Of a DNA stretch of 64,000 bases, positions 9,939 to 16,535 are shown one piece after another (position 1 is the first letter of the stretch; each line of letters opens with the position of its first letter). The position numbers and the translations under genes were made by a program. The notes under the pieces are model-generated. The model worked only from the letters and a program-made list of their open reading frames with translations, ran no database searches and had not been told where the DNA came from. The DNA comes from UBA2377 sp964525935 (GTDB lineage: Bacteria; Verrucomicrobiota; Verrucomicrobiia; Opitutales; Opitutaceae), in contig CAZGJZ010000012.1 of the NCBI GenBank assembly GCA_964525935.1, positions 1 through 64,000 on the forward strand, read 5' to 3'.

Positions 9939-10037
9939 ACCACACGATCGCGGGGGTATTGTTGAGATTGCGTGTGTATGATAATTCAAATGATGTATAC
10001 AAACAAAAAAGACTGGACCCCCCCCTGAATCCGACCG

Positions 10038-11699
10038 ATGCTTCCGCGCCACGTCGCCGCTTCCGCCGATGAGATTTTTCACAATGCAAAGGTCCAAGAA
10101 TGGATGATTCGCGAAGGCGTCGTCAACGACTTGGTGTGCGTCTCTCCGTGGGACGCAAACACCGGCGAATACAACAAAAAGTTCGATTTCTTACACTCCA
10201 GTCATTCCATCCGACCGCAATTCAATCCGAGTGGCGAGTTGGGTTGGAAACCGTCCCTCGCCGATGAAGAGGACGAAAACGCCTTCGTCGGGGCAATGGA
10301 ATCTTCCGATTTTCGCGACGGGATCAATTTCGCACACGAGCGATTATACGCCGTCGCGAAGATCGATTTTGAGGTGTTTCACAACGAAGAGGCGCTCAAC
10401 GCGGCGTACGACGACGCTCTCTCGAGATCCGGTGTCGAACTCGCCGAACGCGTGCCGTTCACCGACACCCAATTGGATAAAACGCACGGAGTTCGATGTT
10501 TCATCATGTATCAGAACCTGAATCGTTCGCGCGAGTGGATCCCGAGCTCCGTGCGCGTGCGAATCCCCGTCGCCCATCTTCGCCCCTTCGCCTCCGTCAC
10601 GAATCTCACCGGGAACGATCCGTACCCCCCGTTACGACCCCAATTCGATTTGGCCGTTCGCGACATCGTCTACAAACTCGTAGTGAGGACGCCGAAGACG
10701 ACGTCGTCGACGACGACGACGACCGTCTCCATGGATGAGGAGGAGGAGGAGGCGGAGGTGGATAAGCCGGATGACACCATCGATGATGGTAAGCCCATAA
10801 TACGCCGTCGACTCGACAAGAGACTCTTCATCGTCGTCAAACTCGAGTTCGACGAAGAGGAGATTGCGGTAACCAAAGAAAACGCGCACGGCATCAAGAA
10901 CGTTCACATCGTCCCCGTTAACGAACTGGATTACGACAGAGGGCGGGCTATCATGAACGCTCTCAACCCCCCCGATCCGCATTCGAACTTCGATGTGGGA
11001 ATGGTGGAGTTGCAACGCGTGATCACCGAGATGTCGAGTTTTAAAAAGATTGAGAAGATCAGTCCCGACAAACTGTGTGCGTTCCGAAACGTCGACAATT
11101 GCATCCCGATCCCGTACCAGCTTGATAACCCCATGCAAAGTACGGAGAAGACGACGGAGAATGAAGACGGTGTTGAAGAATTTCATTCGATCAACTCGCA
11201 CTGCGTCATGATTGGGACGAATCCCCCGATTTACGCATCATTCTGCAGAATCTTTCAGTGTCCACACATCGCGTTCTCGAAATCCACGATTCAACCCGCG
11301 GTGTGCAGCGTTCACAAAGAATGGACCCCCCCTCCTCTTTCCAGATACATCACGGTTCCCCCCACCGTCGCTCCTCCGCCGACTGGGTCATCCTCCTCCT
11401 CGTCGTCGTCGTCGTCTTCAGAGGCGGTGCCCCCGGTGTTCGTTCCGGAACCTCGACCTATAGAATACCGTCGTCGATTTCGACCGTGTGACGTCATCAG
11501 ATGCACTGGAAAGGTCCCCTCCGAATTTTCGCTCGGAATCGCCGCGCGATGCAAAGATCACGGCTGGGGAAGGTGTTGTTACCCGCAGTGCAAAGAAGAC
11601 GCCGTCGTCGCGAAACGAAAGATCACCGCGTTCTGCGTCGCGCATTCGCAGTTTTTGCACGAGGAAATGAGGAGGGTGTTGCCCGTCGCGTTTGCTTGA
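10038..11699 (+). CDS. Unknown protein with C-terminal Cys/His clusters
   Basis: A 553-residue protein I do not recognise. The N-terminal 350 residues look globular, with an acidic and Thr-rich low-complexity insertion near residue 230. From about residue 385 there are repeated Cys/His groups: C-x5-CPH, a CSVH, then after a Ser run C-x4-C, CKDH, CCYPQC and CVAH. These look like two or three zinc-binding modules of similar type (CRIFQCPHI...CSVH; CCYPQC...CVAH). Nucleic-acid or protein binding is plausible. A possible TATATAG sequence lies about 140 bases upstream inside the end of the preceding gene. Confidence 0.75.
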   Translation: MLPRHVAASADEIFHNAKVQEWMIREGVVNDLVCVSPWDANTGEYNKKFDFLHSSHSIRPQFNPSGELGWKPSLADEEDENAFVGAMESSDFRDGINFAHERLYAVAKIDFEVFHNEEALNAAYDDALSRSGVELAERVPFTDTQLDKTHGVRCFIMYQNLNRSREWIPSSVRVRIPVAHLRPFASVTNLTGNDPYPPLRPQFDLAVRDIVYKLVVRTPKTTSSTTTTTVSMDEEEEEAEVDKPDDTIDDGKPIIRRRLDKRLFIVVKLEFDEEEIAVTKENAHGIKNVHIVPVNELDYDRGRAIMNALNPPDPHSNFDVGMVELQRVITEMSSFKKIEKISPDKLCAFRNVDNCIPIPYQLDNPMQSTEKTTENEDGVEEFHSINSHCVMIGTNPPIYASFCRIFQCPHIAFSKSTIQPAVCSVHKEWTPPPLSRYITVPPTVAPPPTGSSSSSSSSSSSEAVPPVFVPEPRPIEYRRRFRPCDVIRCTGKVPSEFSLGIAARCKDHGWGRCCYPQCKEDAVVAKRKITAFCVAHSQFLHEEMRRVLPVAFA

Positions 11700-11723
11700 T
11701 TAATTTATCCGTTTTACCTTTGG

Positions 11724-11758
<35 letters not shown>

Positions 11759-11763
11759 ACCCC

Positions 11764-12405
11764 TCACTGTTTCTTCCCCTTCGCTTGTTGTTGCTCCGCG
11801 GCCGCCCTCTTCTCCTGGCGCTTTCGCAAGACCTCTCTCAAGCGCGCGACTTCGTTGGGGGGAACGGTCTTCAACTCCTCCGCGGTCTGGGGCATCGTGG
11901 AATACTTCCCCCCGCCGCTTTGGGATTGGCGCGAGTTCATCCATCGTTTTATTTCAGGCGGCATGTCGGCGTGCTTCGAGAGTTGGTCCGCCGTCTTCGG
12001 TTTGTATCCGTCCATTCGACGAAGCTCCTCGCGCGTTTGAATCTCGTGTCTCTGGCGCGCGATCTCTCGCGCCTTGTGTTTGTAGGCCTCGACGCGCTCG
12101 AGCTCGGCGTCGCTCAGTTCCTCGACCCCCTCCGCGATCTTTTCGTGAAGATCCGCCATGATGCGTTCACCCTCCGCGTCCAACGCCTTCTCGCGCGCGA
12201 GCATCTCGGGCGATTGGAACGTCGACAGCGGAATGGTGAAGTAGGTGGACTTTGCCGCGGGCGCTGCCGAGGGCGCTGCCGTTTCCGCTGCCGTGTTTGA
12301 ACGACTCAGAATCGCGGCGGGAAACTTTTGGGCGAAGGGAGCGGTGGTGGCGAAGGGGACGGCGGGGGAGGAGGAGAGGGAGGAGGGGGAGGCGGAGGTG
12401 CTCAT
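11764..12405 (-). CDS. Helical basic protein, tandem paralogue A
   Basis: A 213-residue protein of unknown function. An Ala/Ser/Pro-rich N-terminus is followed by a charged, probably helical body. The last 60 residues match the neighbour at 12453 clearly: both have KRW-x3-SR, then P-x-T-x-E-x2-[KR]-x-V, then ARL[KR]EVLRKRQEK, then a basic tail. The two genes are therefore tandem duplicates. The start at 12405 (MSTSAS) is chosen over the frame opening at 12456, because the latter would place translation across the duplicated leader. No transmembrane segment is seen. It may bind nucleic acid or be a small virion protein. Confidence 0.75.
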   Translation of the reverse strand: MSTSASPSSLSSSPAVPFATTAPFAQKFPAAILSRSNTAAETAAPSAAPAAKSTYFTIPLSTFQSPEMLAREKALDAEGERIMADLHEKIAEGVEELSDAELERVEAYKHKAREIARQRHEIQTREELRRMDGYKPKTADQLSKHADMPPEIKRWMNSRQSQSGGGKYSTMPQTAEELKTVPPNEVARLREVLRKRQEKRAAAEQQQAKGKKQ

Positions 12406-12414
12406 CTCGGATTG

Positions 12415-12478
12415 TTCGGTATTGAGTTTGGGCGGAATGGGCGGGTGGGGCTTCACGCTTTTTTATTTTGTGATTTTG
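12415..12478 (-). promoter_or_regulatory. Promoter and leader of paralogue A, duplicated copy
   Basis: Read on the minus strand, this has AAAATCACAAAATAAAAAAG followed by CGTGAAGCC and, about 30 bases later, CCCAAA..CTC and TACCGAA. The same succession occurs at 13113-13177. The AATCACAA core lies within the last codons of the upstream gene, where it encodes KSQNKKA. Confidence 0.65.
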
Positions 12479-13082
12479 GCTTCTGCTGCTTCTTTTGTTC
12501 CTGCTTTTCCTGCTTCGCCTCCTCCACCTTCTTCTTTTCCTTCTCCTCCTCCCTCTTCTTCTTCTCCTGGCGCTTTCTCAGCACCTCCTTCAAACGCGCG
12601 GACTCCGTCGGTGAGACGGCGCGCATGTCCTCCGGGGTACTCGGCACGTTGATCACCATCCCCTTGTATCGAGTCGCGAGCTTCGATTTGCGCGACAGTA
12701 ACCATCGCTTCTGCTCGGGGGTGGTGTGCTCGTTCGCGAGGACCTCCTCCGTGTACATGAACGGCACGGATCCGAACGCTCGTTGCAACAAACGCTTCTG
12801 GTCAATGTCGAACTCTTCGCGCTCAATCGCCTGCACTTTACGCTCCCACGCGTCGAAGCGATCCTTCATCGCCGCATTCGCTTCCTTCAACGGCACGTGA
12901 TCGACGTCCAACATTCGATCGTAACAGTCCATGAGAGCTTGGCGCTCGTGGAACGCCGCCTCTCGTCGCGCGACCAGGTTCGGTGAGTAAACCGGCATTC
13001 GCACTTTTCTCACGGCGACTCCGGGTTCCGCCTCCTTGGCGACGACGGCGACGGGGGGTTGCTGCTGCTCGATGGGGTTCAT
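12453..13082 (-). CDS. Helical basic protein, tandem paralogue B
   Basis: A 209-residue protein homologous to the product at 11764. Shared features are the C-terminal ARLKEVLRKRQEK helix, the KRW-x3-SR motif and a Thr/Pro/Glu segment between them. The middle is mostly helical (ERKVQAIEREEFD and similar). The tail is a long Lys/Glu/Gln coiled or disordered stretch. The last codons overlap the promoter of the downstream copy. The start is the ATG after a 12-base A run; the leader is A-rich. No function is known. Confidence 0.75.
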   Translation of the reverse strand: MNPIEQQQPPVAVVAKEAEPGVAVRKVRMPVYSPNLVARREAAFHERQALMDCYDRMLDVDHVPLKEANAAMKDRFDAWERKVQAIEREEFDIDQKRLLQRAFGSVPFMYTEEVLANEHTTPEQKRWLLSRKSKLATRYKGMVINVPSTPEDMRAVSPTESARLKEVLRKRQEKKKREEEKEKKKVEEAKQEKQEQKKQQKPKSQNKKA

Positions 13083-13112
13083 TTTTTTTTTTTGTTTTGT
13101 CCTTCTCGGTTC

Positions 13113-13178
13113 TTTCGGTAGAGCGAGTTTTGGGTCGGCGAGCGAACGGCTTCACGCTTTTTTTATTTGTGATTTTTC
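13113..13178 (-). promoter_or_regulatory. Promoter and leader of paralogue B
   Basis: On the minus strand, AAAATCACAAATAAAAAAAG is followed by CGTGAAGCC, then a GC-rich leader and an A run before the ATG at 13082. It matches the leader at 12415-12478, so the duplication included the control region. Confidence 0.6.
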
Positions 13179-13208
13179 CCCCCTCCTCCCCCTCCCCTCC
13201 CCCCTCCC

Positions 13209-14315
13209 TCACTCGTCGTCATCGTCGTCGTCATCATCACCGGTTCGACGAGCTGGGGGGACGGACGCAGTGGTGGTGGTGGTGGTGGTGGATGGGGAAG
13301 AGAGTTGGCGATTGAACTTCATCGCGCGGCGTTTCGGTTTTCGTCGCTTCTTTCGCATCTTCAACCCCGCAATCACCGCCGCCGTATCTTGCATGTACTC
13401 GGGGATGCAAATCTCCTCGTCGTCTCGCACGTCGTCCTCCTCCGTATTGGACTCGAGCGTACTCAAATACCCCGCGTAGGAGAGCCCCTTCGCGGGGTCG
13501 AACGCCGGGCGTTTCGTCACGTTCCGCACCATCTTGTTTCGAATCACCACCGGACGGGTCGCCGTCACGTATCGCTTGAAGTTCGGGAGCTGGCCGTTGT
13601 AGATCTTCACCCCCTTCTTCACGGACTTCACCCCCGTCAACACCATCTTACCCGAGGTGTAAAGATTAAAGGTCCAACTCTCGTCCTCGCGCGGGTAGTA
13701 GGTCGCCCCGCAGAACTGATCGGGCTTGTACTCCACTTGGATTTGGTAATCGTTTCGAAACGCCGCGAGGTCCATCGCCGGGCCGCACCCCACCGTGAAC
13801 GCAATGTTTCGAACCTTGAAATCCAGCACCGTCGTCTGTCGACACCCGCACCGCCGAAGGATCTCGCAACACTTCCACGCCGCCCACAACCCTTGGCGCT
13901 CGTAACGCGCGCCCAGCACCAGGACTCTCCCCCCCGGAAACACGAGACACGTCGCCGCCGGACGTTGCAGACGGATGATTCGCGCCGAGAACGAATTCGT
14001 GAAGGCGTTTGAGAAGGGGTTGTTCTGCGACAACGCCGGGACGTAAACCGGCGTCCCGACGAAGAAGGTGCACACGAAATTGATCCCGACCAGCTCGTTC
14101 AGGAGAAGTTTGCGATTCGGTCGCTCGTAGACCAAGGTGTGAAATTCGAATCCGGTTCGAACCGGCGGACGCGGGGGGTACGGTTTCGGGGGCGCGCGAC
14201 GCCTCAAGTACCCCGTTTTGGGATCCGGGATCCACTCACTCCCCTCACTCACTCGTTTCTTACCGCGATACGGTTTCGCGCTCCTCGTCATCGTCGTCGT
14301 CGTCGTCGTCTCCAT
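13209..14315 (-). CDS. TBP: TATA-binding protein (TBP) homologue
   Basis: A 368-residue protein with the two-repeat TBP core. Repeat 1 spans about residues 76-156, with ATCLVFPGGRVLVLGAR, matching the family's TALIFSSGKMVCTGAK, then a helix with WAAWKCCEILRRCG. Repeat 2 spans about 165-250, with LDFKVRNIAFTVGC, then YKPDQFCGATYY, then YTSGKMVLTGVK, close to the cellular LDFKIQNMVGSC, ELFPGLIYR and FVSGKVVLTGAK. TBP binds promoter DNA and nucleates polymerase recruitment. A Pro/Arg-rich N-terminus and a long acidic C-terminal extension are extra. The start at 14315 is preferred because an AT-rich promoter-like stretch lies just before it; in-frame ATGs as far up as 14399 would run through that stretch. 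TFIIS lies immediately upstream. Confidence 0.9.
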   Translation of the reverse strand: METTTTTTMTRSAKPYRGKKRVSEGSEWIPDPKTGYLRRRAPPKPYPPRPPVRTGFEFHTLVYERPNRKLLLNELVGINFVCTFFVGTPVYVPALSQNNPFSNAFTNSFSARIIRLQRPAATCLVFPGGRVLVLGARYERQGLWAAWKCCEILRRCGCRQTTVLDFKVRNIAFTVGCGPAMDLAAFRNDYQIQVEYKPDQFCGATYYPREDESWTFNLYTSGKMVLTGVKSVKKGVKIYNGQLPNFKRYVTATRPVVIRNKMVRNVTKRPAFDPAKGLSYAGYLSTLESNTEEDDVRDDEEICIPEYMQDTAAVIAGLKMRKKRRKPKRRAMKFNRQLSSPSTTTTTTTASVPPARRTGDDDDDDDDE

Positions 14316-14338
14316 CCCTCGTCTCCTCCTCCTTCCTT

Positions 14339-14368
14339 TTTTTATGTTTTTATGTCTGATTTTTACGA
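14339..14368 (-). promoter_or_regulatory. Degenerate AATCA-type promoter of TBP
   Basis: On the minus strand, AAAAATCAGACATAAAAA and a following A-rich run precede the chosen TBP start by about 25-50 bases. It resembles the AAAATCACAAAATAA element of other genes but has one changed and extra bases. It overlaps the last codon of the TFIIS gene. Confidence 0.4.
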
Positions 14369-14857
14369 ATACTTCCATCGGTTTTGACGACATATGCACG
14401 CGACGAAAATCGTGGTGCCCTCATCCCCCCTGCGCGTTTGACCCGTACTCACGTACGCGCGGCATTGACCGCACTTCGAACACGGTTTTTGCGTCGTGTC
14501 GCTGTACAGTGCATCGTCGTCTTCCCCACCCCCCTCCGCTTTCCGTCGCTCGTGGTCCTCGCGCGAGAGAATCGAGGTCTCGTCCCCGAACCGTTCCGCG
14601 GCCGTTAAAATGATGTAGCGTTCCAACGGGGAAGACGTGGATCGCAAGGCGGACTCCAGCTTCGCGAGCGCCGACTCGAACGAGACGGAGGTGCGTTCGG
14701 AGAGACACCGCGCGGAGAAATGAAGCGCGCGCGTGAACGCCGCACTTCTCCTCTCGGTGAGACCGGCGCTCCCCGCTCTCCCAACCTCGACGTTTACGTT
14801 TCCTTCCTCCTCGGCGAGACGATCGGATGGGGAGTCGGCGCCATCGACGACGTCCAT
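14363..14857 (-). CDS. TFIIS: Transcription elongation factor TFIIS-like protein
   Basis: A 164-residue protein ending in a TFIIS-type zinc ribbon at about residues 120-164. The visible sequence is DTTQKPCSKC, then QTRRGDEGTT, then FVACIC and RWKYS. The Asp-Glu pair in the QTRxxDE hairpin is the one that enters the polymerase active site and stimulates transcript cleavage. The fourth zinc ligand is shifted: the last pair is C-x-C where the family has C-x2-C. The N-terminal part is a shorter helical domain. TFIIS is a common gene of large eukaryotic DNA viruses and of mirusviruses. It is divergent from the portal gene and upstream of TBP. Confidence 0.9.
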   Translation of the reverse strand: MDVVDGADSPSDRLAEEEGNVNVEVGRAGSAGLTERRSAAFTRALHFSARCLSERTSVSFESALAKLESALRSTSSPLERYIILTAAERFGDETSILSREDHERRKAEGGGEDDDALYSDTTQKPCSKCGQCRAYVSTGQTRRGDEGTTIFVACICRQNRWKYS

Positions 14858-14876
14858 TCTTTTAGATTCGTTTTCC

Positions 14877-14883
14877 TATAATG
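14877..14883 (+). promoter_or_regulatory. TATA-like box of the portal gene
   Basis: TATAATG lies 64 bases before the portal ATG. That spacing is close to that of TATA-like boxes before the protease, scaffold and 25591 genes. Confidence 0.4.
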
Positions 14884-14946
14884 TGAGCGAATCTCGCGTC
14901 CTTCACAACAATACCGACGCAAAGGCGGGGACGCGCGGGGGGAAAA

Positions 14947-16419
14947 ATGACGACCCCACCCGGAATGTTCGATCCGGTGTCCGCAGCGAAATGCGTCAAT
15001 CACTACTGGTTCAGACACTGTTACGATATGGCGATGAACGAGCCGATGATTCGCGCGTGCCTCACACTCCTCGAGAAGTGCGTTCGCTTCAAGGAGATGA
15101 AGTTTGTGGGGGTGCGCGCGAACAGCGCCTTGGATCGGTCGCTTCATGAGATATTCGACGAGCTCTCGCCACACATCATGAAGGCCGTCTTCATGTGGGG
15201 ATTAGTCCCGATCCTGTTGCGCCCTCGTCGATGGGACGCCGCGTGGGATAAAGAGTTCGTGGAGACCGCCAAGGCCGGGAAGTTGGAGTTGAACGTCCCG
15301 CTCATCCCCACGTTCGGGACCTATAAAGTCGAGATCGTCGTGGATCCCGACGACATGCAGCAGCGCTTCCGCGCCTTTTCCGAAATCCCCACCGATATCG
15401 GCCATCCCCCGCCTCTTTACGTCGTGGAGGGGGGCAATCTCTCCCCCCCGCCTCGGTTCGATACGGGCGGGCTCCGTTCCGTCATCCATTCGATGAGCGC
15501 CTCATACAACGCGCTCGTCCAGCGCGAGGCGTTTGCGACGTTTGCAGAGTACACGCGAAGCGGTCCGCCGGTCGCGTTGCAACAAAGCGACAAAGTCGAC
15601 GGTCTCCTCTCGGGGAAAATGTCGGAAAGAGAATTTGGGAGGAGTGCGATGCAAATCGGAGAAAACAAGATGATGTATCAGACCCGCTCGGCAAACATGG
15701 AAGAGTTGCGAAAGACGCAGGACAATCTCCGCGATCAGATGAAAAGCGAGGCCACGACGCGCTCCGCATACTTCACGGATCCGCTCAACATCATGGACAA
15801 ACCCTTGGAACTCACCCATCCGCTCATCTCCCAAACCGTCCCGATCCCTCCCGGGATGGAGGTCTCCTCCACGCAACCCACGCTCCCGATCCCCCCCGAC
15901 GATATGGAGGAGCGTCACCAACGCCATTTCCTCATCATGTGCGACGCGTTTCAAATCCCCGTCTCGCTCTTTGCGTACGCGCGAAAGGACGGGGTCGTTC
16001 GCGAGATCACCGACAGCGACCAAGCGATGTTGTCGGGAACGATGCGTCGGGTATGCGACGAGTTGACGCGCGTGCTCATGCGAATCATTCGACTCATGGG
16101 ATTGGGGGAGGACGCGGTGAAGGACCTCGAGTTCTCCCCCGTGACGTACGTGAACGTCGAGATGTTGAAGGAGTTGTTCTTGGCGGGGGCGATGGACCCG
16201 GAGGAGTTCAGTCGCATCGTCGAGACCTCGAGCGGCCTCAAAATCAAGACGCGCGAACCGAAAGAGTTGGAGGCCAAGGTGGAGAGCGCGAAGGCCTCGA
16301 CGGTCGCCGCGAAATCGACGGCGGAGGTCGCGAAGATCACGGCGACCGCCGCGGCGCGCGAGACTACGTCGTCGTCCTCGTCTTCCTCTTCCTCCTCGAA
16401 ACGCGCGAAGAAATCGTAG
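14947..16419 (+). CDS. Portal protein (HK97/herpesvirus type)
   Basis: A 490-residue protein whose layout fits phage and herpesvirus portals. It has a mixed alpha/beta wing region; a central region with SMSASYNALVQREAFATF and VREITDSDQAML followed by a long helix (stem); then a strand-turn VTYVNVEMLKELFLAGAMDPEEFSRI, which resembles the clip and crown of phage portals, where residues return to a helix-turn with Glu and Phe. The C-terminus is Ala/Ser/Lys-rich and probably disordered. Portals form the dodecameric DNA-entry ring at one capsid vertex and dock the terminase. The identification rests on pattern and on the capsid genes elsewhere in the window. The start is an ATG after GGAAAA. Confidence 0.65.
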   Translation: MTTPPGMFDPVSAAKCVNHYWFRHCYDMAMNEPMIRACLTLLEKCVRFKEMKFVGVRANSALDRSLHEIFDELSPHIMKAVFMWGLVPILLRPRRWDAAWDKEFVETAKAGKLELNVPLIPTFGTYKVEIVVDPDDMQQRFRAFSEIPTDIGHPPPLYVVEGGNLSPPPRFDTGGLRSVIHSMSASYNALVQREAFATFAEYTRSGPPVALQQSDKVDGLLSGKMSEREFGRSAMQIGENKMMYQTRSANMEELRKTQDNLRDQMKSEATTRSAYFTDPLNIMDKPLELTHPLISQTVPIPPGMEVSSTQPTLPIPPDDMEERHQRHFLIMCDAFQIPVSLFAYARKDGVVREITDSDQAMLSGTMRRVCDELTRVLMRIIRLMGLGEDAVKDLEFSPVTYVNVEMLKELFLAGAMDPEEFSRIVETSSGLKIKTREPKELEAKVESAKASTVAAKSTAEVAKITATAAARETTSSSSSSSSSSKRAKKS

Positions 16420-16535
16420 TGCGGTCATGAGAATGATGAACGCCGCCGCCGTGAAGGGGGGATGGAGGGGTGGTGGTCGAGATGATTATGAATCGAGGTA
16501 TGTCTTCCGCATTTAAAAACAAAATAAAACCGAAT

